Assembly: GCF_032854445.1 (NCBI RefSeq)
Contig: NC_088304.1
Span: 7,949,704 to 8,013,703, forward strand
Source of the DNA: Liolophura sinensis
Taxonomy: Eukaryota > Mollusca > Polyplacophora > Chitonida > Chitonidae
Length of the DNA stretch: 64,000 nt
Reading direction: 5' to 3'
Position 1 is the first letter of the stretch. Every line of letters begins with the position of its first letter. The position numbers and the translations under genes were made by a program. Below are positions 35,301 to 50,300 of this stretch, one piece after another. The notes beneath the pieces were generated by a model. That model was not told the DNA's origin and did not search any database. It saw only the letters and a program-made list of their open reading frames with translations.

Positions 35301-38300
35301 CAGTTTTTTTTCGACCTCCCCACCTGCATTGCATGTTGACATGTGAGATAGTGTTACTATGTATATGTTAGATTTATGTACAAAATGTAGGTTCCCTCAC
35401 TCTCACTGTTCGTGGCGTCTCCAAATGACCAGTGACAGTAAGTGGTCATTTACCATTTGCGCAGCTTGATGTCAAAGCAAATACTTTTTGTGTTCATCTG
35501 TATGTCATATGTGGGAAAGTTTGTTAGTAATTTGGCAAAGGCCGGTGGTTTTCCCCAGAAACGCAGGTTTCCTCCACCCATGAAACAGACTGCCAGCGTT
35601 TAAATGAATTCTTGATTATGGTGTTTAGCAACAATCATATAAAGAAGGTAAAATATTTTAGATAAGCAATTGCTTAGTATGTGAATTAAAATCATTAAGT
35701 CTTAAGATCATGATTGTATTTCATCGGAATCATGTCTCAGGGGAGTTGGCGCAATGGAACGCTCCTCCAGGTTATTCTTTAATCAGTAGTTATTGTTCAA
35801 AATTGTTTACTCATTATGTGGCTTTTGTAGTCACTAATGCAATTGTATCTCCCACACCTCTTGACCATTCTTTGGGGGCTTCCATAGTTCAGTTGATTAG
35901 TGCACTAGCACAGCATAATGACCCAGGAGCCTCTCACCAATGCGGTCGCCGTGAGTTCAAGTCCAGCTCATGCTGGCTTCCTCTCCAGCAGTAAGTGGGA
36001 AGGTCTGGCCTCAACCTGCAGATGGTTGTGGGTTTGTCCCAGGCTCTGCCAGGTTTCCTTCCACCATAATGCTGGCTGCCGTTGTATAAGTGAAATATTC
36101 TTGAGTATGGCATAAAACACCAATCAAATACATAAATAAATAAATCTTGATTCTTAGACAATCACTTCATTTATGTCCCTTCTCCATAAGGTTCTCAAAT
36201 AGATTTTTCACTAATTTTAACTGAGTTTGAGAACGTTTTTGTAAGCTAAGGCTCAAACAAATATATTGCTTGCCTAATCAAAATGTTTTAACTTATGCTT
36301 GGCTTATTTTAATTGCATAATCAAACATTGAATCCTTCAAAGTTTCTGCACACCAAGTCAGATTTCAGCTCAAATCATCATGGTCGTCATTAGGGATTGA
36401 TTTCAGGACTAGGTCCATGTTAAACTTGGATAGTGATAGTTTGCTTCTGTGAGATTGACTACCTATATGTAAATGTAGATGCGTAAAAAAAAATATCCTG
36501 GCATAGACATGATAAAAGATAAAACCAGTTACTTTTAATAGCTAGATTACAGACTTGTTATTTTCAGAATGCCAGATTATTAGATTATTTTTGTTCAAGT
36601 TACTTTCACTTTCAGTTTCAGAACAACGGTCGACCAGGCCTTGAGGAGGAAGGTTTAATACAACGGTCCTTCAGATACCTTCTGCAGGAACTGAAACAGC
36701 ACTCGGAGAATATACTGATTAGAGCCTCCTATCTGGAAATATACAATGAGCAAGTAAGTCACATGGCATCTCATAATTTAAGCCCCTTAAATGAGAAAAT
36801 ACAGCCCAGTGTACATGTAGGTCAGTAGAGCCAATCAGAATGATTTCTCTGGTCAGCAATCATTGGGCTGTAAGATAGATGATGAAGGGGAGACAACTAC
36901 GGTACTTTTCCATTGCTTTGCTATCACTACATCCCAAATCTTTATATTCAAATGTGGGATTTCAATTTAGTCATGTGGTTTTTAGTGGACCTCAGGCATT
37001 ATCAGGTTCATTTGTTTGAGGTGTAAATAATAAGTGATCCTTGGATTATTAATTGAGCTGTTGAGACTTTGATTGAAATCTAAATCATGCCATACCATAG
37101 AACGTTTAGCATGATTTACTGGTGCCTCATTTATTCATGTTCAACAGAGAAGCTACATTGATACATGATTTTGTGGCCTGAATAATTTAGTATAATCTAA
37201 TGACTGAGTTTATAAGAACTTAATTTATTTGATTTGCATTTCATAACGCAAAAATGAAGGTTGAAGTAAATAGGAAGGTGTAAACAGGTAGTCATTGATT
37301 TATTTATTTGATTGGTGTTTTATGCTGTATTCAAGAATATTTCACTTATACGACAGTGGCCATCATTATGGTGGGAGGAAATTGGGCATAGCCCAGGAAA
37401 ACGCACAACCATCCGATCTGCAGATTGCTGTCAGACTTTCCCACGTACGGCCGGAGAGGAAGCCGGTATGAGCTGTATTTCAACTCACAGTGACCACATT
37501 GGTGAGAGGCTCCTGAGTCATTGCACCGTGTTGACTTGCTAATCCCTCGTCCACAATAATCATTCGTTAAATTATAATTGTATTGAACCCTCAAAAACAT
37601 TATACATTATTGTTAGTTAATTTTTATGTGCAGGTCATAGATCTGTTGAACACTAATCAGAGAAAGTACCTGGCTGTTCGGTGGAGCAAAAACCGTGGGT
37701 TTTATGTGGAGAATCTGTTTGTGGTGGAGTGTGAGAACCTGGATGATCTGCTGGCTGTCTTAGAAGAAGGTAAGGATGCAGGGCCCTTGAATCTTAATCA
37801 AGATTTATTTATTTATTTATTTGATAGGTGTTTTTATGTACTCAAGAATATTTCACTTATATGACGGTGACCAGCATTATGGTGGGTGGAAACGGGGCAG
37901 AGCCAGGGAGAAACCCACAACCATCCGCAGGTTGCTGGCAGACCTTCCCACGTATGGCCAGAGAGGAAGCCAGCATGAGCTGGGCTCACAGCGACCGCAT
38001 TGGTGAGAGACTCCTGGGTCATTGCGCTGCGATAACGCGCTAACCAACTGAGCCACGGAGGCCCCTCTTGATCAAGAGGACACATTAATGACATTGTACA
38101 TGTATATCGTAACGCTGGGTTTAGTGGGGTTTATAATGCCATGCTGAAGAATTTTTAACTAACTTTATGCCATGCCAATTAAAACTTTGTTTTAAGGCCT
38201 GAATGAATCTTTTATCAATGTTGAAGGATGGGGGGGTGTACAAATTATGATTAAATTGAATTTTTTAAAAATCAGCTTGTTTGTACTGAATGTGTGCTCT

Positions 38301-41300
38301 CCCAGCATATATTTGAGATATATTTAAACGATTGGAAAGCCTTGAAAACAGGTCTTAAAAATTTCAAGATGGAACAAAATAAAAACATGGATTTACGATT
38401 GTATACTTTTTGTGTTTTGGGATTTTTTGGAGTCACCGTACATGTTAAACACAAAATTAAAATGGTGACACCTAAAATTAAAAAATATTAGAATTGATAA
38501 TTATTTGTAGATTCCAGTGAGATAATTGGAAAGAACTTAATCATCGAAAATGGGTTGATTTTTTTCTTTTATGGCACTGAATGCTTTAGAACTTACCCTA
38601 ATTCCTTACTGTTTTCACATAGGAAAGAGCAACTATCTGTGCAATTTATAGCCATTTTTAATTTCATTTTGGAGAAAAAGCTGTATTGGTTGGATTGGCC
38701 AGTTTCAGGGCTTCGCAAAAAGTATAATTTTATCAGTCAATGCATGCAGAATAGTACCTTCAGAATGTGCTTGAATAAACACCTTGCACACATGCGAAAA
38801 GGTTGAAGAATTACAGTACCTACAGAACAGACTTTCCTTATGTCTGTATTGTGTATGTCATATTTCTGGTTTGGTCATGTGATAATCAATCCTTGAGTCC
38901 CCTTCAGTCTATTCTGCCTTGAACTGACTCAGTAGTATTGTATGTCATATTTCTGGTTGGGTCATGTGATAATCAATCCTTGAGTCCCCTTCGGTCTATT
39001 CTGCCTGGTACTGACTCAGTTGTATTGTGTATGTCATATTTCTGGCTTGGTGATGTGATGATCAATCCTTGACTCCCCTTCAGTCTATTCTGCCTGGTAC
39101 TGACTCAGTTGTATTGTGTATGTCATATTTCTGGCTTGGTGATGTGATGATCAATCCTTGACTCCCCTTCAGTCTATTCTGCCTGGTACTGACTCAGTTG
39201 TATTGTGTATGTCATATTTCTGGCTTGGTGATGTGATGATCAATCATTGAGTCCCCTTCAGACTATTCTGCTTGGTACTGAGTCAGTTGTATTGTGTATG
39301 TCATATTTCTGGTTTGGTCATGTGATAATCAATCCTTGAGTCCCCTTCAGACTATTCTGCCTGGTACTGAGTCAGTTGAATTGTGTATGTCATATTTCTG
39401 GTTTGATCATATGATGATCAATCCTTGAGTCCCCTTCAGTCTATTCTGCCTGGTACTGAGTCAGTTGTATTGTGTATGTCATATTTCTGGTTTGGTCATG
39501 TGATAATCAATCCTTGAGTCCCCTTCAGTCTATTCTGCCTGGTACTGAGTCAGTTGAATTGTGTATGTCATATTTCTGGTTTGGTCATGTGATAATCAAT
39601 CCTTGAGTCCCCTTCAGTCTATTCTGCCTGGTACTGAGTCAGTTGTATTGTGTATGTCATATTTCTGGTTTGGTCATGTGATAATCAATCCTTGAGTCCC
39701 CTTCAGTCTATTCTGCCTGGTACTGACTCAGTTGTAGAATAGCATGAATTTTCCTGTACAAGATAGCATTCAACCGTGTACATTAAATATCCTTCAGCCT
39801 ATGAGGATTTTAAATCTAGTAATCTATTTCCCACCTTCTCTTTGAATGCTGTTACCATATGGTTGGCCGGATCTGTTTTGTGCTGACCTGAATATAAGGC
39901 CGGTATGATTTGCTTGTCACTTCAAACTGTTCCAAAGCCTTTAAAAACCCTACTAAAGTCTTTCAGGTGGCTGTAAACTTTTTGATCAAGATAAAGAGAT
40001 TTTAACTTGCATGGGCATGTTATTTTATAACATATTTTCACTAATGATTCAATAATAACAAAACACTGAAAATCAGGCTAGTTCGCAACTGGATTTTGTC
40101 CAGTGAGACGTTGACTGGATATTTTATTACAAATACTGTAGAGTTTATCCATAAATCTGCCAATGACCTCTGTCATGCGAACAACGACCTTGAACATCAA
40201 TCAGGCTATAATAAATCAGATGTAAATTGCATGCATACTGACGGATCATTTTTGTTTACCCACTGTATGTATACTGTGCCGAGGAATGTACACAATTCTG
40301 CCATCACACTGACTCTGAATGAGAGTTAATGACAGGCAGGCCATGTTCTAGGTCAGGGTGTCTATTTTCTAGTCAAACTACAGTGTTGAACTATGTGATC
40401 AATGGTGTTTTAATAAATTAATGACTTACCAAAAGAGCCAAGTAAATATAGTCACTCGATACGGATTGGTTGAAGTGCACCAAATGAGTGTATTTATAAT
40501 ACCTGTTTTAAACTTGGTATGTAATTTAGTATGTCCTTTGAAATTATGATTGATACATGATTGATACAAACTCTGATATCAAATTATATGTTTTTGTGTT
40601 GAAATAGCTTTAATATTTTAATTTTGTAACTCCCTAAAATCACAGTTTTGTGATATAAACGGCAATTGATCAAATTATTTGATTGGCATTTAATTCTGTA
40701 CTGGATAATTTTTCTCCTGCATTGTATACATAACAAAGGTCAGGTTTGTGGGTGGAAGGAAGTAGAGTGTCAGAAGCTATGCAAATCAACCAGTAGTGGA
40801 TTTGAACCTCTGACCTTGCTGATCATGCTGGACTCATGAATACGCGTAAAGTACATGAGATAAACTGTAACAGCCAGAATATGTTAGCTGGACCTAATTG
40901 TTAGACCATATAACTCACACATGGTTGAAAATTATGTCACTATTACGTCAGTTAGAGAGACTTGCAGGCCAGGCTAATCTGGCTGTTGTAGTAACAACAC
41001 TTCTCTAATGAGGAATGTAATTAGCATGATTAACCTGGGATAGACAGGGATCCAAGAAGTAGAGAAACATGTCAGATAATATAAAAGCAAACGTCTTTGA
41101 GATATATGCGCATAGTTTTTCAAGAAAGAAAACAGATTTTTGTTTTCAAGTCATCTAATATAAATGATAAATTACTCATGAAACTGATTTCTGCCATTTG
41201 CCAGTTATTTTTTGTGCATGTATATTCATGTACATGTATGACTCCACCTGCATACGTTTTGGAGGGATTGAAAAAACTCTTTAATATATTGAGTATTTTT

Positions 41301-44300
41301 TTTTTGTCTTATGGTTTATGTAGTGGTATTTCAAAGACCTTAAATATTTGATTGCAGTTAATGTACTTCATTGATAACCTGCATACGTTTTGGAGGGATT
41401 GAAAAAACTCTTTAATATATTGAGTATTTTTTTTTGTCTTATGGTTTATGTAGTGGTATTTCAAAGACCTTAAATATTTGATTGCAGTTAGTGTACTTCA
41501 CTGATAATCTGTAATCAGATGTACTTTGCATTTATTGGGTGGGAATAATGATGTGGATTTCACTTAAAGGGAATTTAAATGAATTTGAATTTGGGTGCAT
41601 ATTTTTATTTAATGCACATTTGGTACGAATTTAGACCTGCTTCTGTCATTTCTAGGCTATACATGCTTTCCCTATATGAACAATCTGACTGCGAGAAATT
41701 CTCTTTATGGGATACTTGCAATTGTATTTAACTGGCCCATTTTGTAAAGATTGAATTGAATTCTGTTCAACACTAAAGTGCAGCGTTAAATAAGATAATG
41801 TACACCATGCATTGTGTCTGAATATATGCCATGGTATGTATTTCCACTGAATGCCCACTATAGATGTTTATGTGTTTGTGGTTTAGCACTACTGTAAACT
41901 AGGTGTGTGTTGTGCTGTGACCCTGAGCGTGCCAAAACATGACTTCTGTAGATATGAAGGTACTGATTTCAAGGAACATGTGCCAGGTGCCTGAAGTATA
42001 GTCGTGTATTGAACGTAAAGTCAGAGTTGATTCTGATCTTGTGGCAAAAGAGGAGAAGTTAATAATGTTATTATTGGTAACAGTATCTGACCATAGACCT
42101 GCTGTCTTGATTGTCGGTTTGATTTCCGAGTCCTGAGTCTCAGGATATTAAAACGCATTATGCTCTACACATACTGGTTCACTGACTTCTCAGTCAGGCT
42201 GTATTAATTGGCTTACTAGAAAGGTAGGGGTGGGGTCTGGGGAAGTAGGGGTGAGAGGGCACCAGGTAGACATGTCAATCAATAGACGACTCTAAATAGT
42301 TGTCTCTAAACAGGGGCTACCTCTGTGAAAGGCTCATCAAGTGGAGAACTTTGTACTAACTGTTGTGTAGTTTTGGAGAGCAAGCTGCATGTGAGTATTA
42401 ATGCATGGGTGCAGTTTATATATTGGAGTGAAAGCTTTGTACAGACACTATAGCTGGAGGTGTTGTCAACACATCTGATACTATAACCTTTTAATATGTA
42501 CTTGAGGAAAAAGTGCATCTTTTGTCAGTGTATTTAGCTCACTAAAGAAAAGCCTGCTGATACGATATCCAATTATCACGTTAAATGAATAATATGTCAA
42601 AGACTAGCTCTGAACCGAAGCATCGCAAAAGTGTGCATTGGAGAGCGGATGTGACAACTCCCAAATCTACTGATCTCACTGAAAGGAGCTATACAAAGGC
42701 ACAGTTGGAGGAATACTCTGGTGCATCGTCTGGACAATCCTCTCTGCGACATGTCCAAGGACAATCCAGTCATGGATTAGAGAGTTCATATGGAATTAAT
42801 GCCGACAAAAAGAGCGGAACAGGTAAAGTTGAGTGTGCAAGTCCAGAAGCTGATAATAAAGGTCACGGAGGTCATAGAGACTTGACATCAACTTTACTCT
42901 CACCAGGGGATGGCAGTACTCATGACAGCAGACCCTCCATGGAAAAGATAGTGGACAAGAAGACTGTAACAGTTCAGAGAAGGACTCACAATAATAATGG
43001 TCATTCAGACAGAGGTGGAGATTTCCAGGGTGGTTCAACACCTGTCAGGTTTAACGAAGGACACGTTAATTATCCAGGTAATGCTGATGAAGTTATTACC
43101 CCATGGGATCAGAGTGAATGGAGGGAGAGAGGAGGTTATCCAAAGAGTACTGTAAATAGTCGTCAACAATATGTCAATAAGAGATCAGACTTAATTGACA
43201 CAGGTGAAAGTTTATACAGGGAGGTTGATAACAGGAGATATGGCCTAGATCAGAGAAAGGTTAAGGCTTGGGGAAAGAGCACTGCCGATATTAACTCTGT
43301 CAACACGTTTGAAGGTGAACAAATCTCTGCATCTGCCAGACCACAGTCGAGATCAAACTACCCTCCAGTACACGGCAGGAATTTACCAAAGCTTAGAGAT
43401 TACCTCCAGCTTAAGGAACCGTCTACAGGTGTGTCCGGGGAGGAAGGTGCTAAGGCTGGGAGAGAGACACCTGGTCAGGGTTACATGGACAAGAATGGAA
43501 CTTCTGTAGGGGATTACAGGCGATTGAGGGAAGCAAAGGCTCAAAGTGAGAGACGTAACGAGGCATTTTCACCTGTTCAGCAAGTGAAACATCTGGAATC
43601 CTCCATGGAGAGTCACAATTCCAAAAGAAGACATCTGGACAAGGATCAAGGATTTGTTTCTACGAACAAAACTAGCTCAAATCCAGCTGCATACAATCAA
43701 CATGCATCAGTACACTATAGTTCATCGTACAGACAGAGATATTCAAACAGGGAGAGCTTCCATACCCCTGACTCTCCCGCTCACCCTACTCCTCATCCTA
43801 GGGCAGCTGGGTGGCCAGGGAAGGGTAGAGAGACTCCCTATAGTGGTAACTTCTCCCTGGACAGTGGCTCTGAGTCAGAACTTCAGGACCTGTACGAGGA
43901 GTCTGACAGAGAGTCTGACTCTCGTGTTGAGGACGTTTACCTGTGTTACCTGGTGACAGAGAGAGGAGCTGCCATAGGCCCGTTACGGCTGGATATCGAT
44001 AACGTGGAATTAGGGGGATTACTGGATGCATCTTCAGGTACGGTGTTTATGGTACATCGTTTATGGTACATGAGATACGTCAAAGGGTATAAGTAGTACA
44101 CCACATGCATGTGCGTGCATATTGATGAAGTTTTAAGGTATGGGCAATTGTATTTTGTTGTTTGATAATGGTGTGTATAGTGTCAAACTACAAAGCAAGT
44201 TTTACAACACCAGATATATCTGGGTTCCTCTCACCATAATGCTGGCTGCCGTTGTATAAGTGAATATTCTCAAGTACAGCTTAAAATACCAATCCAATAA

Positions 44301-47300
44301 ATAAATAAATGAATAAAATATTGGCACAGTGAGGCAAGAAAATCATCATAATTTCCCTGTCCAATCTAAGAAGGAACTACCTGTAATCATCGTGTGTGTT
44401 CTTGATGATTTCCCTGTCCAATCTAAGAATGAATTGCCTGCAATACACCATGTGTGTGTTCTTGATGATTTCCCTGTCCAATCTAAGAATGATTTGCCTG
44501 CAATACATCATGTGTGGGTTCTTGATGATTTCCCTGTCCAATCTAAGAAGGAACTACCTGTAATCATCATGTGTGGGTTCTTGATGATTTCCCTGTCCAA
44601 TCTAAGAATGAAGTACCTGTAATCATCATGTGTGTGTTCTTGATGATTTCCCTGTCCAGTCTAAGAATGAAGTACCTGTCATACATCATGTGTGTGTTCT
44701 TGATGAGTTCCCTGTCCAATCTAAGAATGAAGTACCTGTAATCATCATGTGTGGGTTCTTGATGATTTCCCTGTCCAGTCTAAGAATGAAGTACCTGCAA
44801 TACATCATGTGTGTGTTCTTGATGATTTCCCTGTCCAATCTAAGAAGGAACTACCTGTAATCATCATGTGTGGGTTCTTGATGATTTCCCTGTCCAGTCT
44901 AAGAATGAAGTACCTGCAATACATCATGTGTGTGTTCTTGATGATTTCCCTGTCCAGTCTAAGAATGAAGTACCTGCAATACATCATGTGTGTGTTCTTG
45001 ATGATTTTCCTGTCCAATCTAAGGATGAAGTACCTGCAATACACCCTGTGTGTGTTCTTGATGATTTCCCTGTCCAATCTAAGAATGAACTACCTGTCAT
45101 ACATCATGTGTGTGTTCTTGATGATTTCCCTGTCCAATCTAAGAATGAACTACCTGTAATCATCATGTGTGTGTTCTTGATGATTTCCCTGTCCAATCTA
45201 AGAATGAAGTACCTGTCATACATCATGTGTGTGTTCTTGATGATTTCCCTGTCCAGTCTAAGAATGAAGTACCTGCAATACATCATGTGTGTGTTCTTGA
45301 TGATTTCCCTGTCCAATCTAAGAATGAACTACCTGTAATCATCATGTGTGGGGTTCTTGATGATTTCCCTGTCCAGTCTAAGAATGAAGTACCTGCAATA
45401 CATCATGTGTGTGTTCTTGATGATTTCCCTGTCCAATCTAAGAATGAAGTACCTGCAATACACCATGTGTGTGTTCTTGATGATTTTCCTGTCCAATCTA
45501 AGGATGAAGTACCTGCAATACACCATGTGTGTGTTCTTGATGATTTCCCTGTCCAATCTAAGAGTGAAGTACCTGTAATACATCATGCGTGGTTTCTTGA
45601 TGATTTCCCTGTCCAATCTAAGAATGAAGTACCTGCAATACATCATGTGTGAGTTCTTGATGATTTCCCTGTCCAATCTAAGAATGAAGTACCTGTAATA
45701 CATCATGTGTGGGTTCTTGATAATCAAAGGCAGTTAGCATCTCAAGCACTTTGGCATAATGTACATGTACCCCCATGTGTTATAATTGACAATCGACTAT
45801 TTATATTTGACAGTAGTTTAAGGATGGAGAACTGTTACTGTATATGCCCATGAACCATGCTGGACAATTCATTGTGACTTTGATGCATATACTTTCATAA
45901 CGGTTTTAAAACAAACTGAAATCTGGAATCATAGCTGTTGTATCGTGTAATATTTTCAATTATCAATGTTAATTGTAACTGTATGCCAAGTTGAGAAGCC
46001 CATCCATGGGAACAGCAATAATCCAAGCATGCAAACATGTATTTGACCTAAAATTTTCCCACAGGAAGTGCATTTTTAGAGACAAAAAAGGTTATAAAAT
46101 ATAACTTGTAGTGCTGAGATTTACATTTTTCAAGAACACTATCATCCTGCCTTCCAAGCAAACCCCATGCAAGCATGACCTTTCTAGGATTAATAGCTAG
46201 AGCTTTCAGAATCTTGAAGTCACAGACATTACATCCGCCAGTTGAAAAACTTCATACATTTGTTGGTTACCTGCACCATTTTGCCCATCAAAACAAGTTC
46301 AAATAGTCATGATAGGGACACAATTGGGGCATGTGCTTATTTTAGGATTTTGGCGGAGTCAGCTATGGACTTGAATGTCCAGTTTGAATAAAATATGTAG
46401 TCGTAATAAACTAAGTGTGCATCTTTATACATGGGCAAAAATGCTAAAGTTAACATGGTTAGAGCATCGGGTACTACGTGTATGTATTTAACATATAACA
46501 ACAAACATCTGCTTGTGCATGATAGCTTGTATATATGTTACATACATGCAGAGTCATCTGAGCAGCCATTAATCCACCTCATGGTAAGATGTAGTACCAG
46601 GCTCTCCTTGGCAGTTACTGTGAACTTTATACATACACCTACCCAAGAGTGGAGTGTTTGTATTTATCCGGGACTAGGCAAACTTTGGCTCTGTGTTGGC
46701 AGTGGACCAAACTCAAGGGCTATAATAATCAACAGGTGTGCAAATGTGTGTATAGAGATGTTTGTCTTGTGTGGTATGTGCATGTTTGTGAGCTGGCTTT
46801 TATCTCTACAGTTTAATCTGATTGACCGACATTGCTGTTTCCAGTTGAACTGACACTTTGATGTGTACTACATGTAGAAATCAACAGGAATAGTTTTACT
46901 GAAATGCATGGCTTACATGTATTTTCTCATATGCTAATGTCAGTGTGTTCCAGTTTTTTTGAGAGCATTATATTGATATCAACATGATATCAAAGGCCTA
47001 GGGCAACTTGTAAGTTTAAATTCTGACAAATCTGATGGGCAAAGACGTTTTATCCTCAGAGCAAAGAACAGTTAACAGAACATTTTTGTACAGAAAACAA
47101 AACCACTTTGCACCTCTGATTAGCCTTTCATGTTTTAATTGTTTCTTTCCTCCATGTCTAGCTCATCTAAAATTTTCTTCCAACGTCCAGTCCTTTCTAT
47201 ATCTTATTAATACCTTTAAAATTTTAAAAATTTGTGGTGCGTAAGAATACAAATACACAGTAACTTGTAGTGATATTATCTGTGGCCTTTTGCTCAAATA

Positions 47301-50300
47301 GTGGACAATTGTCTTGTCATATATACAACAAGTTATTATTTATTCAACGTTCTTTTGAAGGGACGTAGTTTCCATGTCGATGTCTGCATACATACATCAA
47401 TCAGAGTGCATTGTCATGCGTGTTTAAAGAATCTTCTACATATACAGTGTGTCCCAGAAGTCGCGCACCATCCTGATTTTCATTTTTTTTTCTGTGTTTC
47501 AGATTTAATACTGATGTTAAATTTTTCCCCCTCTTTCGGAGTTAATTATGGCTAATAAACTAACAGTACAAAAAAGAGTTGAATTGGTTCTTATGTTTGG
47601 CAGAGATGGGGCAACACACCGCTTGGGATTGTGCGCAACTTCTGGGACACCCTTTATATACAATAATGCTGAAATTATAGTGAAATGATCAGGTTCCCAA
47701 TAGTCTTGTGGTATTTGTGCTTCATTTTTATATGCACATTCCCATGAGTGTTTGATTTATTATTGCAAGTACTAATAAGTGGTATACATTTCTTTGTAAC
47801 ACTGAATATTTATATAATGTTACATGTAGCTCTACATGGAGATGTGCTCTACAGGTAAAGCGCATACACTTACCTGTTGTAGGCGTGTTTTTACCGCAGG
47901 TCTTACATTACAACCATATTCTAACAGCAGTGTTTATAATCTGTGCTCTAACTGCATGGTAGCATGGTAATTTATGGTCATGTACCTGTTTAACATTAAG
48001 TATACTCCAGAACTTTTGTATAACAGCTATCTGGTTTCTGGTAGGAGGAAACCAAATTGCTGTGTTTCACCAGGTACGTGACACACTGCCTGACTATATA
48101 TTAACAGGCTGTTGATGAGCCATTGAGCCATTTGTTCACTCAGCTGAATGAGCCAAAGAAGGCACATGTCTTCAAGGCACACAGTTCTTTCCCAGCTAGC
48201 CCAGTGATAACATCACTATAATCAACCCTCTGGAGACTGGTGTATGCCCTAATTCCTCAATCTTCTCGCAAATTAAAGAGCAACTTTCAGCGCAATTTAT
48301 ACACATTTTTAGTTTGATTTTGGATACAAAATTGGTTGGATTGGCCAATTTCAGGGCTTCACAAAAAATTTAACCTTATCAGATAAGCTTATTATTGCCT
48401 TCAGAATCTACTTCAATAAAAACCTGGCAAACAACCGACAAGGTTGAAGAATTACAGTGTATGCTAGTGACAAGAATTAGTGTATAAATCTCCATGGCTC
48501 AGTCAAATGATCTTACATGTATGTTGACTGCCATGTCCTCCGGCAAAGGATTTTGCTTAGAGTAATGGTTAATTGAGAGATTATCAGAAACTTTTTACAC
48601 AAGTTTAAACTCAATGAACAACATAAATTGTTGCTCATTATTTTTGGAAGTTGGACGAGGTGAGTTTAGTTAGGAGATGGCAGAAGGGGGACACCATGGA
48701 ACGCATGAGGATTAAAGCTGCAATGCTATTAGTTAGGAGAGGGCAGAAGAGGGACGCCAAGGAGCGTATAGGGATTAAAGCTGCAATGCTATTAGTTAGG
48801 AGATGGCAGAAGGGGGACACCATGGAACGCATGAGGATTAAAGCTGCAATGCTATTAGTTAGGAGAGGGCAGAAGAGGGACGCCAAGGAGCGTATAGGGA
48901 TTAAAGCTGTAATGCTATTAGTTAGGAGATGGCAGAAGGGGGGACACCATGGAGCACATCAGGATTAAAGCTGCAATGCTATTAGTTAGGAGAGGGCAGA
49001 AGAGGGACATCAAGGAGCGTATAGGGATTAAAGCTGCAATGCTATTAGTTAGGAGATGGCAGAAGGGGGACACCATGGAGCGCATCAGGATTAAAGCTGC
49101 AATGCTATTAGTTAGGAGAGGGCAGAAGAGGGACACCAAGGAGCGTATAGGGATTAAAGCTGCAATGCTATTAGTTAGGAGATGGCAGAAGGGGGACACC
49201 ATGGAGCGCATCAGGATTAAAGCTGCAATGCTATCAGTAATGTGGCATAACAGGCTTGTAAGGAATTCCTTGATACACTTCTATCCAAGAGAAATACCCT
49301 TTTGTTTTCACAAGATTTAGGAGAAAAAAAAAGATCTGTATACTTAAAGAAAAATCCATGTTTTTCACGAAATTTATGAAAAGCTGTTGAAATGCTTTAA
49401 TTTGCAAAGAGATCCTTTTGTTTTTATGGGATTGTTTTCACATGATTTATGAAACATGTTTATTTTCACAAGGAAGATCCTTGTGTTTTCACATAACTTG
49501 TGCCAAAAGGTCTCAGTAGAGATATCTGTAGGTTTTCACATAGCTTGGCGAGAATGCCTCAGCAGAGAGATCTGTAGGTTTTCACATAACTTTTGCCAAA
49601 AGGCCTTAGCAGAGAGATCTGCAAGTTTTCATATAACTTATGCCGGAAGGTCTCAGCAGAGAAATCTGTAGGTTTTCACATAACTTATACCAAAAGGTCT
49701 CAGCAGAGAGATCTGTAGATTTCACATAACTTGTGCGAAAAGGTCTCAACAGAGAGATCTGTAGGTTTTCACATAACTTATGCCGAATGACTCAGAGATC
49801 TGTAGGTTTTTCACATAATTTGTGCCAAAAAGGTCTCAACAGAGAGATCTGTAGGTTTTCACACTGAAAAGAATACTGTTTTAATTTAAGTTTTCATTCA
49901 TGAAAACCCTTTTTTTTTTCAATGAGTCAAGGAGCCCTTATGTTTTACGTAAACCAACAAAGATTCTGACGTATTTTACATAAATCAAGAAAAATCCTAA
50001 AATTGAATAAAGATGTGAATGAACACTGGATGTGTGTCATTGACCTCATACATGTACTTTACTTTAGGTCCGTAGTTCAATAGGTCTGGTGATCTTCACT
50101 TGTGGTAAATGCTGAGTCAGCATGTGTCTTTCCTGACAATTTAAGTCTGGATTCTATTTCGTTTCCCTGTGTTTAGAAACTGCACTTTTGGATTATGTTG
50201 TGCTGTGATTGCTACAGTTTAAATGTGGGTGGGTAGAAGTTATTGGAGTCAGCATAATTGTTTCCCATTTACATCTATTTTAACATACAAGGCACTTGCT

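Noticed and set aside
44335-45727. Overlapping ORFs of 70-161 codons on both strands
   Set aside because: Repeat by-products; 59/60-bp unit changes break each frame.
46431-46853. 140-codon ORF in intron 7
   Set aside because: Contains Cys/Trp-rich random-looking sequence, no matching splice sites and no family resemblance.
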